Assembly: GCF_023074835.1 (NCBI RefSeq)
Contig: NZ_JALLGW010000002.1
Span: 186,001 to 250,000 of the forward strand
Direction of reading: 5' to 3'
From: Halomarina salina
GTDB lineage: Archaea > Halobacteriota > Halobacteria > Halobacteriales > Haloarculaceae
DNA: 64,000 nucleotides
Position numbers and translations under genes: made by a program. The notes beneath the pieces are model-generated. The model was not told where the DNA came from. It saw only the letters and a list, made by a program, of their open reading frames with translations, and did no database searches. Every line of letters begins with the position of its first letter. The first letter of the stretch is position 1. Positions 1 to 8,903 of this stretch are shown here, in pieces.

Positions 1-537
1 CACGGCGGGAGCGAGTTCGGCGGCCTCGACCCGACGACGCAGCGCGAGTTCGTCGAGGACGGCACGCGGACGCTGACCGACTGCGTCGGCGAGCGGCCGA
101 CGACGTTCGTCCCGCCGATGGACTCCTACGACGAGGCGACGGTCGACGCCCTCAGCGCGGAAGGTTACACCACCGTCTCCGGCGCAGGCTGGTTCACCGC
201 CGACTACTACGGCACCTCGGAGGTGTTCCAGCAGGGCGGCCTCGTCCACGTCCCCAACGACGGCGGGTTCGTCGCCAACTGGACGACCGGGGAGTTCCAC
301 GACCCCGCGACGCTCGAACAGCGCTTCGACTGGGCCATCGAGGACGAGGGGCTCTACGTGCAGATGCTCCACTACCAGGACTTCGACACGCCCGAGCGCC
401 TCGAACAGCTCCGCGAGTTCCTCCAGTACGTGAAGGGCTACGGCGACGTCCGCTTCATGACGGTCGGCGAACTCGGCCAGCACGTCGCCGACGGGACGGC
501 CCGACAGACCGACGACGGCTGGGAAGTGTACGAGTGA
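1..537 (+). CDS. polysaccharide deacetylase (NodB-type), C-terminal part
   Basis: The reading frame is open from the first base, so the gene starts upstream of the window and only its last 178 codons are seen. It begins HGGSEFGGLD, followed by a TTFVPPMDSYD segment that resembles NodB motif 3 (R-x-F-x-P), and ends with a LHYQDF segment that fits the last conserved motif of carbohydrate esterase family 4. These enzymes use a metal ion to remove N-acetyl or O-acetyl groups from polysaccharides at the cell surface. The metal-binding Asp of motif 1 must lie upstream and cannot be checked. Downstream on this side of the window are a GT2 synthase and a GH26-type hydrolase, so a role in exopolysaccharide modification is likely. 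Family assignment is fairly sure; the substrate is not known. Confidence 0.75.
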   Translation, partial: HGGSEFGGLDPTTQREFVEDGTRTLTDCVGERPTTFVPPMDSYDEATVDALSAEGYTTVSGAGWFTADYYGTSEVFQQGGLVHVPNDGGFVANWTTGEFHDPATLEQRFDWAIEDEGLYVQMLHYQDFDTPERLEQLREFLQYVKGYGDVRFMTVGELGQHVADGTARQTDDGWEVYE

Positions 538-759
538 GCAGCCGCGGTCGACCCTCGCTGCGATAGCCAGTCTCTCTTCTCGACCCCGAATCGACCCCGA
601 CCCGAAGCCGTGAGCGGACGCGCTCGCCCGCGGCTCCGGGTCCGGGAGCGGCTGATGCGCCACCTCGCTCCGCTGGTCCACCGAAGACCCCGCGACCCCC
701 GGAGACACCACACAACACTACCGAAGAGGGTTATCCCCGTCGGAGACCTACTCCTTCGG

Positions 760-1677
760 ATGGCGACGATACGGACGAATGGCGTCGAGACGTACTACGA
801 GCGACGGGGGAGCGGCCCCGCCGTCGTCTTCGTCCACGGGGCGATCGTCGACGCCCGTCAGTGGGCACCGCAACTCGACGCGCTGAGCGACGAGTACACG
901 ACCGTCGCGTACGACGTCCGGGGACACGGTCGGACCGGTGGCTCCCCTCGAAACTCGTACTCCATCGACCTGTTCGCCGACGACCTGGCGGCGCTCGTCG
1001 ACGGGCTGGGACTCGACCGACCCGTCGTCTGTGGGCTCTCGATGGGCGGCTGTATCGCCCAGGCGTACGCGACGCGATACCCCGAGGCGCTATCGGGCCT
1101 CGTCCTCGCGGACACGTTCACGCCCGAGGTGCTCTCCCGTGGCGACTGGCTCCAGCGGTCCGTCGCGTTGCGGGCCACCGTCCCGCCGGTCCGGCTGCTG
1201 GGCTACGAGCGCGTCGAGCGGGCGATGGTGTGGCTCCAGGAACGGTTCCAGCGGGGCGTCAGCGGCGACTACGAGAACGTCCGGCGACTCCGTGACGAGG
1301 GACCGACGATGACGGCCGACGAGTTCGCGAAGGTCGTCCGCGCCGTCGCGTCGTTCGACGAGGCCGTCGTCGACCTCCGTGCCATCACCGTACCGACGCT
1401 AGTCCTGTACGGCGAGAACGAGACGGCGACCGTCCGGCAGCACGCCGAGCGACTGGGCGAGGAACTCCCGGACGTCCGCGTTCGAGTAGTTCCGGAGGCG
1501 GGCCACGTGTCGAACCTCGACGCACCCGACTTCTTCACCGACGCGTTGCGAGCGTTCCTCGCGGGGGACGTCCGCTCGAACGACCACCCGAACGAGAACG
1601 AGGAGGGCCAGCGTGACGAGACCGACGGAGAAGCGGTGGAGGGTGAAACCGCGACCGGCGCGGGCGGAGACGAGTAG
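760..1677 (+). CDS. alpha/beta-fold hydrolase
   Basis: 305-residue alpha/beta hydrolase. The ATG at 760 is chosen because homology-like sequence starts there (TNGVETYYERRGSG) and a TATA-like GGGTTATCC lies about 27 bp upstream, which suits a leaderless transcript. The oxyanion motif is FVHG, the nucleophile elbow is GLSMGG (Ser about residue 94), and the general-base His is in AGHVSNLDAP. The position that normally carries the catalytic Asp in the 'GEND' turn reads GENE here, so the acid is Glu or is supplied elsewhere. The last 30 residues are an acidic tail without structure. The closest functional classes are esterases, haloperoxidase-like enzymes and 3-oxoadipate enol-lactonases; the substrate cannot be told. 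Confidence 0.8.
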   Translation: MATIRTNGVETYYERRGSGPAVVFVHGAIVDARQWAPQLDALSDEYTTVAYDVRGHGRTGGSPRNSYSIDLFADDLAALVDGLGLDRPVVCGLSMGGCIAQAYATRYPEALSGLVLADTFTPEVLSRGDWLQRSVALRATVPPVRLLGYERVERAMVWLQERFQRGVSGDYENVRRLRDEGPTMTADEFAKVVRAVASFDEAVVDLRAITVPTLVLYGENETATVRQHAERLGEELPDVRVRVVPEAGHVSNLDAPDFFTDALRAFLAGDVRSNDHPNENEEGQRDETDGEAVEGETATGAGGDE

Positions 1678-1751
1678 CGCGAGGACTGAACGGTGAGAAG
1701 CGGCGGAGTCAGCGACGGTGCGAATCGGGCCAGCGTCGTCGGGTACGGGAC

Positions 1752-3407
1752 TCAGGCGCGGTCGGCGGTCTGGTCCTGTGCCATGCGCTTCACGCTCGCC
1801 CAGTCCCGGTCGGTGTCAGAGAGCGTGTAGACGGCGCTCATCGCGATGACCACCGCCTGGAACAGCGGGTAGGCGACGACCAGCGGGAGGGCGTACGGGA
1901 CGAGGCGGAGGCTCTCGCCTTCGAGGCGGAGCGCCAGCACCGTCACCAGGCTGCCGACGAACGCGAAGAACGCGAGCATCCCGGCGATCTCGCTCCCGTT
2001 CCCGCTCAGCAGGCCGACCGTGACCGCGACGAGCATCAGGACGCCGACGAGCGGGGCGAGCAGCATCGTCAACACGTAGAACGGGAAGACGAACCGGTGG
2101 AGGTAGCGAGTGTCGTCAGAGACGAACACGTCGCGGTGTTTCCAGAGCACCTCCAGGTTGCCGCGGTTCCAGCGGAGGCGCTGGCGGTAGAGGTCGCGCC
2201 ACGAGTACGGCGCTTCGGTCCACACCTTCGCCGTCGTGTGTTTGACCGTCCAGCCAGCCCGCAACACCTTGATGGTGAGGTCGAAGTCCTCGGTGAGCGT
2301 GTCCCCGTCGTACCCGCCAGCCTCGACGAGGGCCTCGCGACGGAACGCGCCGAGACAGCCCGGAACGACCGGGATGGCTCCGAAGAAGTCGAACGCGCGA
2401 CGGAACGTGTTGATGCCGAGGATGTACTCCAGCGTCTGGATGCGGCTGACGCCGTTCCGGCGGTTGACGACCCGAACGTCGCTCGCGACCCCCCCGACCT
2501 CCTCGTCCTGGAACGTCGCGACGGCCGACGAGAGCGCGTCCTCCTGGACGAAGCTGTCGGCGTCCACCACGACGACGATGTCGCCGTCGGTGCGTTCGAG
2601 GCCGTAGTTCAGCGCCGCGTGCTTCCCCTCGTTGACCGTGCTGTGGACGGTGACCTGGCCGCCCGCGTAGGCGCGTGCCTCCTCGAACGTCCCGTCGGTG
2701 CTCCCGTCGTCGACGACCAGCACCTCGAACTTCTCCGCCGGGTAGTCGGAGTCCAGCAGGTGGTCGATACAGCGTCCCACGTACCCCTCCTCGTTGTAGG
2801 CCGGGACGAGGACCGAGACGGTTGGCAGCGACTCGGTCGGGCCGAGCGTCGCCTGCTCAGACCGGTGCTGGTAGACGGCGAGGGGCACGACGAACCAGAG
2901 GTAGAGGAAGAACGTCGCGAACGAGGCGAAGAAGACGGCGGCGAACACCGCTCCGGTCGAACTCGTCAGCCACGCGACCACGCCGACGGCGGCGATACTC
3001 ACGACGCCGACCCACAGCGGGAGCCGCGGACCCGTGCCCGAGGCGGCCGCTCGCTGGAAGGCGAGCGTCGTCAGCACCGTCGACGCCGAGACGCCGACGA
3101 CGACGACCCAGAACGCGCTGTCGACCGTCAACGCGTGCGCGTCGTGCAGCACCGTCGAGAGGACGACCACGATGCCGCCCGCCCCACAGAGCCACAGCGG
3201 TACGCGGAGGCCGAACACGCGGTCGAACGTCGGGCCCCACCGCCGGGAGGCGAGCAGCACCGCGCCGACGACGAGCGTGATCGCACCACAGCTCAGCAGT
3301 AGCCACGACGGGAGGAGGTACCCGCCGACGAGAGCCGAGCTCAGCACCAGAGCTACTCCCGATACGACGCCCGGCCTGGCGTACTCACGCACTCGTTCAC
3401 CGGTCAT
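1752..3407 (-). CDS. membrane glycosyltransferase family 2 (processive polysaccharide synthase type)
   Basis: 551 residues. Roughly six hydrophobic segments fill residues 15-180, a GT2 catalytic domain spans about 195-420, and three more membrane segments end the protein. The catalytic motifs are all visible: VPAYNEEG near 201, VVDDGS near 233, DAD at about 282, TEDFD near 372 and the processivity motif QRLRW at 409-413. This D,D,D,QxxRW arrangement is that of cellulose, hyaluronan and poly-N-acetylglucosamine synthases, which polymerise from nucleotide sugars and pass the chain across the membrane. The ATG overlaps the stop of a 52-codon ORF upstream. Proximity to a deacetylase and a GH26-type hydrolase supports an exopolysaccharide role. 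The polymer made is unknown. Confidence 0.85.
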   Translation of the reverse strand: MTGERVREYARPGVVSGVALVLSSALVGGYLLPSWLLLSCGAITLVVGAVLLASRRWGPTFDRVFGLRVPLWLCGAGGIVVVLSTVLHDAHALTVDSAFWVVVVGVSASTVLTTLAFQRAAASGTGPRLPLWVGVVSIAAVGVVAWLTSSTGAVFAAVFFASFATFFLYLWFVVPLAVYQHRSEQATLGPTESLPTVSVLVPAYNEEGYVGRCIDHLLDSDYPAEKFEVLVVDDGSTDGTFEEARAYAGGQVTVHSTVNEGKHAALNYGLERTDGDIVVVVDADSFVQEDALSSAVATFQDEEVGGVASDVRVVNRRNGVSRIQTLEYILGINTFRRAFDFFGAIPVVPGCLGAFRREALVEAGGYDGDTLTEDFDLTIKVLRAGWTVKHTTAKVWTEAPYSWRDLYRQRLRWNRGNLEVLWKHRDVFVSDDTRYLHRFVFPFYVLTMLLAPLVGVLMLVAVTVGLLSGNGSEIAGMLAFFAFVGSLVTVLALRLEGESLRLVPYALPLVVAYPLFQAVVIAMSAVYTLSDTDRDWASVKRMAQDQTADRA

Positions 3408-3562
3408 CCGTCACCCCCGCGGAGGCGCCCGCCGTTCTCCCCACGGCGAGGTCCGGCACGCCCGGTGGCGACCGAGCGCGTCCGCTTCGACGGCTGCTGT
3501 TCGGTGACGACACCGGGAACCGTCGGGAGACGGTCGACTGCACGCTGATGGAATCCCCACAT
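3404..3562 (-). CDS. 52-residue hypothetical protein overlapping the GT2 gene
   Basis: Short ORF beginning MWGFHQRAVDRLP and ending in a Gly/Arg-rich tail; its TGA overlaps the ATG of the glycosyltransferase gene (ATGA), which suggests translational coupling. An AT-rich TATA candidate (minus strand AAATAAAAAC, 3602-3612) lies about 46 bp before its ATG, the right place for a transcript that would cover both genes. The composition is basic rather than acidic, unlike most proteins here, so it may only be a leader or a chance ORF. I do not recognise it. Confidence 0.4.
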   Translation of the reverse strand: MWGFHQRAVDRLPTVPGVVTEQQPSKRTRSVATGRAGPRRGENGGRLRGGDG

Positions 3563-3762
3563 CTAGTGAGAGTCTCGATAGTCAGCGGCTTTGTTACGCT
3601 CAGTTTTTATTTCTCGCCTGATGATGTATGGTAATCAGCCCGAGGTTACTCCACCCTGCTCTGCGGATATCCTCGGAATAACGAGCCCTGTGGACGGTTA
3701 TCGGTCGAATACTCCGGGCTATCTCGGCCATAACAATCCCCCTACACGTCGGACCGAACAGT

Positions 3763-5010
3763 ATGGATAGGCGGACGTTCCTCAGTCTCGGGGGCGGCGT
3801 GCTCGGCGTGCTGGTGGGCGGTGCCCACCTCGGCGACGCGCTGTCGCGGCCGCGAGACGAGGACGAGGGAGGGAACACGACGGGTCCGTCCACGACGCCG
3901 TCGGCGACGGAGGCGACGGAGGCGACGGAACAGTCGACGACCGAGGAGAGGCAACCGACGGAGACACCGCCACGGTCGTTCGAACCACGGGACGGTGACC
4001 TCCTGCTCGGAACGAGTCCACAGACGCTGAACGTCTCGGCGCTGTCGGCCCTCGAACGCTGGCAGGGGGGACAGAACGCGGTCGTCGCGGTGTACGTCGA
4101 CGTGGGGGCGTCCCGCGAGGACCTGCTCGGTTTCGCCGAGTCCGTGTTGACCTCCATCTGGGAACACGGGAACGTCCCGCACGTCATCTGGCAACCGTAC
4201 GTCGACGGACGCGAGGGGACGCCGGAGACGATTCCACAGGACATCGCCGCTGGGGACCACGACCGACTGCTCGACCGCTGGGCTGACGTGCTCGAACGGT
4301 GGCTCCGCCCTCACGACGGACCGGAACGCCGACTCTACCTCAACTTCGCCCCGGAGATGAACGGCGACTGGGTCCCGTGGGACGACTCCGCTGGCGGGAC
4401 GACCGCGGCGGACTACGCGGCGATGTACCGGCACGTCCACGACGTCGTCATGGCCCGCGACCTCACCGAGCGCCACGTCCAGTGGGTCTGGGCCGTCAAC
4501 CACACCGGTCGCACCTCGTCGCCGCTCTCGGCGTTCTACCCCGGCGACGACTACGTCGACTGGTGTGGCGTCCACGGCTACAACTGGTCGAACTGGGGTG
4601 GCTGGAAGTCACCGGAGCGGGTGTACGGCCGGACGCTCGACGAACTCGCCGGCGTCAGCGACAAGCCCGTCCTCGTCTCGGAGTACGGCTGTTCGTCGGA
4701 GGTCGAGAGCGGGCACGACCCGGCGAAGAAGGGCGAGTGGATACGCGACGTGTTCGCGTACTTCCGAGAGCGAGGCGTCGGGATGGCGCTGTGGTTCAAC
4801 CACGAGAAGGAGACCGACTGGGCGGTGTTCGGCGGGTCGCGAGGCACTGAGCGGGTGACCATCGACGGGACCACCTACGACGCCTACCGGGAGTACCGCG
4901 AGGCGGTCGGGGCGGACTGGGTGCTTCCCGCCTACCCGGACCACCCGCGACGGCTCACCGACGCCGAGTTCCGGGGGGCGTTCGACGAGGCGACCGTCGA
5001 GGTGGAGTGA
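3763..5010 (+). CDS. Tat-exported glycoside hydrolase, GH26-like
   Basis: 415 residues. The N-terminus MDRRTFLSLGGG is a twin-arginine signal followed by a hydrophobic stretch, and a Thr/Glu-rich linker runs to about residue 70. The rest is a TIM-barrel-like domain: NFAPEMNGDW (Glu about 198) matches the acid/base motif of GH26 and SEYGC (Glu about 307) matches the nucleophile. The aromatic GYNWSNWGGW segment and the ALWFNHEKE segment probably line the sugar cleft. GH26 enzymes are mainly beta-mannanases or beta-1,3-xylanases, but in bacteria and archaea related proteins also sit in exopolysaccharide operons and trim the polymer. Divergent from the GT2 gene, with a TATA-like CATAACAA about 30 bp before the ATG. 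Substrate not determinable. Confidence 0.75.
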   Translation: MDRRTFLSLGGGVLGVLVGGAHLGDALSRPRDEDEGGNTTGPSTTPSATEATEATEQSTTEERQPTETPPRSFEPRDGDLLLGTSPQTLNVSALSALERWQGGQNAVVAVYVDVGASREDLLGFAESVLTSIWEHGNVPHVIWQPYVDGREGTPETIPQDIAAGDHDRLLDRWADVLERWLRPHDGPERRLYLNFAPEMNGDWVPWDDSAGGTTAADYAAMYRHVHDVVMARDLTERHVQWVWAVNHTGRTSSPLSAFYPGDDYVDWCGVHGYNWSNWGGWKSPERVYGRTLDELAGVSDKPVLVSEYGCSSEVESGHDPAKKGEWIRDVFAYFRERGVGMALWFNHEKETDWAVFGGSRGTERVTIDGTTYDAYREYREAVGADWVLPAYPDHPRRLTDAEFRGAFDEATVEVE

Positions 5011-5123
5011 GGAACGCGCCGGACGCGAACCGTCGAACCACCGTCAGGAGGGACGTCCGTTCCCGCGTGACAGTCTTCACGGAAGCCGATGGCTCTTTCC
5101 GGGCGGTGGCTGTACTGCCGGTG

Positions 5124-5678
5124 ATGTGGCCATGGGGACACGCCGCGCTGGGCTATCTCGTCTACGCGATACTCCGCCGGGGACGCGGTCGCCCGTGGCC
5201 GCCGAGTGACGTCACGGCCATCGCGCTCGGTATCGGGACGCAGTTCCCAGACCTCGTCGACAAACCGCTGGCGTGGTCGCTCCACCTCCTCCCGTCGGGG
5301 CGCTCGCTGGCGCACTCGCTCATCACGACGACGCTCGTCGCCGTCGTGGTGCTCGCGCTCGCCCGCCGGTACGACCAGCGCGTGCCCGCCTGGGCGTTCG
5401 TCGTGGGCTACTACTCGCACCTCCTCGGTGACGCGCTCCTGCCGCTGTTACAGTTCGACACGGCGTTCCTCACCTTCCTCCTGTGGCCGCTCCGGCCACC
5501 GCCGCCCTACCAGATGGACTCGAACTTCATCGAACACTTCGTGAACTTCAGTCCGTCCGGGTTTACGCTGGTCGGGATGGCGCTGGCGCTGTCCACCATC
5601 GCGCTCTGGGTCACCGACGGCCTCCCGGGACTCGGCTGGCTGGCGAAGGAGCCGCGCCGTCCGACGAGCGACGACTGA
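5124..5678 (+). CDS. YdjM-like (DUF457-type) membrane-bound putative metal-dependent hydrolase
   Basis: 184 residues from the ATG at 5124; a GTG sits one codon earlier. The frame is open further back but upstream codons look non-coding. It begins MWPWGHAALGYLVY, with conserved His in the first helix, then GTQFPDLVDKP, SLAHSL, and YYSHLLGDAL: this set of His/Asp motifs within membrane helices is typical of the YdjM/DUF457 family, predicted membrane metal-dependent hydrolases. It has about four hydrophobic segments, with a PPPPYQMDSNF loop before the last. It lies just after the GH26 gene on the same strand. The biochemical function of the family is not established. Confidence 0.65.
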   Translation: MWPWGHAALGYLVYAILRRGRGRPWPPSDVTAIALGIGTQFPDLVDKPLAWSLHLLPSGRSLAHSLITTTLVAVVVLALARRYDQRVPAWAFVVGYYSHLLGDALLPLLQFDTAFLTFLLWPLRPPPPYQMDSNFIEHFVNFSPSGFTLVGMALALSTIALWVTDGLPGLGWLAKEPRRPTSDD

Positions 5679-5720
5679 GAGCCGGGTCGTGAGAACGGTC
5701 GACGGCAAGTGAAACGGCCC

Positions 5721-6524
5721 TCAGTCCTGGTTCCAGGGCGCCTCGTCGAAGTCGACGAGTCGCTCCTCGCGCTCGATGCCGTCGATGCGCTCGATATCCT
5801 CGTCGTCCAGGTCGAGGTCCTGCGCCTCGTAGTTCTCGCGGATGTGCTCCTCGCCGGTCGCCTTGGGGATGGCCACGACGTTCTCCTTGGCCAGGAGCCA
5901 CGCGATGCTCACCTGCACCGGCGTCGCGTCGTGTTTCTCCGCGACCTCCTGCATCTCCTCGACCTCGTCGACCTTCCCGCGGGCGATGGGACAGTAGGCG
6001 ACGAGCAGGTGGTCGTCCTCGACGGCGTACTCCTGCAGTTCCTCCTGCTGGAGCAGGGGATGCATCTCGACCTGATGGGCGAAGATCGGGGCGTCGAGGT
6101 GGTCGTTCGCCTCGTCGAGCTGGTCGGGAGTGAAGTTCGACAGGCCGACGTGTTCGATGGCGCCCTCCTCGCGGAGTTCGTCGAGCGCCGAGAGCGTCCC
6201 CTCGGGGTCGTACGTGTCCATCGGCCAGTGGACGTACATGAGGTCGATGGTGTCCACGTCAAGTCGCTCGGTGCTCTCCTCGGTCGTCTCCAGCACGTCG
6301 TCGTGCGCGCAGTTGTCCGTGTCGAGTTTCGAGGCGAGGAAGAGCTCCGAGCGGTCCACGTCCGCCTGAGCGATGCCGTCGCCGACCGCCGCCTCGTTGT
6401 CGTACATCTGGGCGGTGTCGACGTTACGGTAGCCCACGTCGAGCGCCGTCCGGACGCTCTCGGCGCACTGCTCGTGGTCCTCGTTCTGGTACGTCCCGAG
6501 ACCGAACCGCGGCATCTCGTCCAT
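5721..6524 (-). CDS. aldo/keto reductase
   Basis: 267-residue NAD(P)H-dependent oxidoreductase of the aldo/keto reductase superfamily. The tetrad is visible: Asp in NVDTAQ, Tyr in AQMYDNE, Lys in ASKL and His in YVHWP. LSNFTPDQL and HQVEMHPLLQ are also typical of the fold. The AIPKATGEEHIRENY segment matches the region that binds the NADP(H) 2'-phosphate (usually IPKS). The length matches 2,5-diketo-D-gluconate reductase-like enzymes. Monocistronic; the ATG at 6524 is the first one in good context. The substrate is probably a small aldehyde or keto sugar, which is inference only. Confidence 0.9.
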   Translation of the reverse strand: MDEMPRFGLGTYQNEDHEQCAESVRTALDVGYRNVDTAQMYDNEAAVGDGIAQADVDRSELFLASKLDTDNCAHDDVLETTEESTERLDVDTIDLMYVHWPMDTYDPEGTLSALDELREEGAIEHVGLSNFTPDQLDEANDHLDAPIFAHQVEMHPLLQQEELQEYAVEDDHLLVAYCPIARGKVDEVEEMQEVAEKHDATPVQVSIAWLLAKENVVAIPKATGEEHIRENYEAQDLDLDDEDIERIDGIEREERLVDFDEAPWNQD

Positions 6525-6875
6525 ACCCGAACCGGGGCCTCGTCGGTACTGAATTCCCGGGTACCGGAACCGATTGTGGGATGCGGGTCGTGAGCGTCGG
6601 TCGTCGGCCGGTCGGTCACTCGACGGGCGGGGTCAGGTCGGGTCGGGTCGACCCGACGAACCCCAGAGAGCGACCGCTACTCGGCGCTGGAGTCCGGCGA
6701 GGGCCCGGCGTGGGTTCGGCGAGAAACCGAGAGAACTGACTCCCTGGGCGGGGCTACCGGGAGTCGAGCGAACTGCTGCCTTTGACACGTTCCCCTTCTA
6801 CGGGGAGTGGACCATCACGAGTCAGCCATATATGACTTTGGAAAATGTACTCCTTCTGAGAACAACGCGGCCTAC
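6525..6875. other. 351-bp intergenic region with a 16-bp palindrome and an AT-rich patch
   Basis: No convincing gene on either strand. The region lies between the divergent end of the aldo/keto reductase promoter and the 3' end of the Rieske gene. It contains a perfect palindrome, GTCGGGTCGACCCGAC, at 6642-6657, preceded by overlapping GGTCGGGTC repeats, and an AT-rich stretch at 6825-6865 with CATATATGAC, which looks like a TATA box but has no recognisable gene after it on the plus strand. Confidence 0.5.
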
Positions 6876-7502
6876 CTACCGTCCGGGGCGACGACACGAC
6901 TCGAACCGGTCGTCGGTCAGGAACACCTCGTCACCCCGGACCTCGACGTCGATAGGGCGCAGCGACTGCCCGCGACACGGACCGTGCGTGCAGAAGCCGT
7001 CGTCACAGTTGAAGCGCGCACCGTGGTTGTCACAGACCAACTGGCCACTGGCGACGAACGCGCCCATCCCCTTGTCGAGGCGGACGTCGGGTTCGTGGGG
7101 ACAGGAGTTCTCCCACGCGATGACGGCGTCACCCTGCCGCTGTGCGATGCCCTCGACACCGCGTCGGCCCGCGAGCGCCTCGAAGCGGAGCGTCGTGCGC
7201 TCGGGGACGTCCGCCAGCGGCGCGAGGTGGAGCGGGTCGGTCGCCGTGTCGGAACCGGTTCCGGTGCGCGCCCGTCCCGCACTCGCCTCCTCGTCCGCAC
7301 CCGCCGTGTCGTCGCTCCTCTCCTCGTCTGCACTCGTCGTGTCGTCGTTCACCTCCCCGTCCTCACGCGGGCCACCTCGCAGGCCGGTGACGTCGAACCG
7401 GAACGTGGCTCCGTCGACGCCGACCGACCCCTCGTCGTCGTAACAGCGCATCGACCGCTCCTCGTCGTCCGTCTCGACCGTCACTCTGACCGGGTCGTCC
7501 AT
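6876..7502 (-). CDS. Rieske (2Fe-2S) domain protein
   Basis: 208 residues. A Rieske centre is clear from the two ligand pairs CPH and CDNH, about 28 residues apart, with ARFNCDDGFCTHGPC after the second pair as in Rieske ferredoxins of oxygenases and nitrite reductases. The domain is flanked by an N-terminal 85-residue part containing a long acidic, Ala/Asp-rich low-complexity linker (about residues 45-80). No membrane anchor is seen, so this is a soluble electron-transfer protein rather than the Rieske subunit of a bc complex. Its partner is unknown. It is followed after a short gap by the MFS gene on the same strand. Confidence 0.8.
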   Translation of the reverse strand: MDDPVRVTVETDDEERSMRCYDDEGSVGVDGATFRFDVTGLRGGPREDGEVNDDTTSADEERSDDTAGADEEASAGRARTGTGSDTATDPLHLAPLADVPERTTLRFEALAGRRGVEGIAQRQGDAVIAWENSCPHEPDVRLDKGMGAFVASGQLVCDNHGARFNCDDGFCTHGPCRGQSLRPIDVEVRGDEVFLTDDRFESCRRPGR

Positions 7503-7577
7503 CTCGGACGGTGGTTCGCCACGCCGGGGGATTACCGTGTCGAGTCACGCCCGAGCGGAATCGGTCGGCGGGCCAGT

Positions 7578-8765
7578 TCACGTCCGCAGTCTGACCGCCA
7601 GGAGCAGGCCCGTCGCCGCCAGCGTCGTCCCGCCGAGCAGCCCCCAGGCGAGTCCGTAGCCGCTCGTCTCGACCAGCAGGCCGAACAGCGGCGGGGCGAC
7701 GAGCCCGCCAGTGTTGATGGCCGTCTGTCCGCCGGCCGTCGCCCCGCCGATGTCGTCGTCGGCGACGAGCGCCGAGAGACAGGCGTAGAACACGCCCGTC
7801 GCGCCGTGCATCGAGAGGCCGAGACAGACGAAGACGGCGACAACGACCGGCAGCGACCGGTCGCCGGTGGCGAGGACGGCGAGCAGCGCCGTGGCGACGG
7901 CCATCTGTCCCAGCGCGACGGTCGCCGCGCCCTTCGCCCCGCCCAGTCGGTCGGCGAGGGGCCCGGCACCGATACGGCCGACGCTGCCGGTGACCTGGGT
8001 CACCGCGAGGACGACGCCGCCGACGGCGGCGCTCGCACCCACCGCGTCCTGCACGTAGAGGACGGTGTAACCGAGCATGGAGAAGACGGACGCCCCGAGG
8101 AACAGCCCCGCGGCGACGAGGAGGACGTAGGCGCGGTTCGCCCGGAGTCCCGATACGTCCGGCAGGCTGAACTCGCCGGTTCCGGCCGACCCGTCGTAGA
8201 GGGCGACGAACCCGAGCGCGTACCCGCCCGCGAGGGCGGCGACGACCCAGAACCCGACTTGCCACGCCGCGACGGCGGCGACACCGGTGACGACGAGCGA
8301 CGCCGCACCGCTCCCGACGGTGACGCCGACCTGCTTCAGCCCCATCGCGAGGCCCTGCCGACCGGGCGGCGAACTGGCGACGATGGCGCGGTTCGAGGCG
8401 GGCATCGCCGTCGAGTAAGCAGCACCCAGCACCGCGCCAGCACCGAGCAGGAGGCCGTACGACGGGGCGAGCGAGACGCAAATCGACGCGACGGCGAGCG
8501 CGACGAGGCCGAGGACCATCGTCCGTTTCTCGCCGAATCCGTCGACCGCCGCTCCGCTCGGGAAGAGGCCGACGGTGTACCCCAGCAGGGCGGCGGTGAG
8601 GAAGACGCCGACGAGCGACTCGGAGAGCGAGAACGCGTCCCGGATGACCCCGGTCGCGGCGAAGATGGTGTAGTAACAGAGGCTCGCGGCGGTCTGCCAC
8701 CCGGCGACCGTCGCGACCGACCGCCACCCGCTCGACGCACGACCGACCTCCGACTCGGTTACCAC
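7578..8765 (-). CDS. major facilitator superfamily transporter
   Basis: 395 residues with about 12 hydrophobic segments, no signal peptide. Small-residue-rich helices and the cytoplasmic loop DGFGEKRTMVLGL after the second helix match the MFS signature (G-x-x-x-D-x-x-G-R-[KR] region, here diverged). The second-half equivalent is ADRLGGAKGAATVAL. The start is a GTG at 8765, giving VTESEVGRASSGWRSV; a later start is possible. The closest class by general appearance is the nitrate/nitrite, oxalate/formate or cyanate antiporter groups, but the substrate cannot be assigned. It lies upstream of the Rieske gene (76 bp gap), possibly in one transcript. Confidence 0.75.
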   Translation of the reverse strand: MVTESEVGRASSGWRSVATVAGWQTAASLCYYTIFAATGVIRDAFSLSESLVGVFLTAALLGYTVGLFPSGAAVDGFGEKRTMVLGLVALAVASICVSLAPSYGLLLGAGAVLGAAYSTAMPASNRAIVASSPPGRQGLAMGLKQVGVTVGSGAASLVVTGVAAVAAWQVGFWVVAALAGGYALGFVALYDGSAGTGEFSLPDVSGLRANRAYVLLVAAGLFLGASVFSMLGYTVLYVQDAVGASAAVGGVVLAVTQVTGSVGRIGAGPLADRLGGAKGAATVALGQMAVATALLAVLATGDRSLPVVVAVFVCLGLSMHGATGVFYACLSALVADDDIGGATAGGQTAINTGGLVAPPLFGLLVETSGYGLAWGLLGGTTLAATGLLLAVRLRT

Positions 8766-8903
8766 TGCACGCCGGTCGGTGGCTAGGTGGGGTAAGGATG
8801 ACGAGTCCGGCCGGTGGTTCCGCTATCGGTCTCTACCGTGCTATCGCGTTCTGTCGGCAGTGGAATCAGTGGAGGGGAGCGAGAAGAGAGAGGAGGGACG
8901 CGC

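Noticed and set aside
1752-3407. Cellulose synthase as a specific call
   Set aside because: The motifs are shared by hyaluronan and poly-N-acetylglucosamine synthases; no PilZ domain or subunit genes are present.
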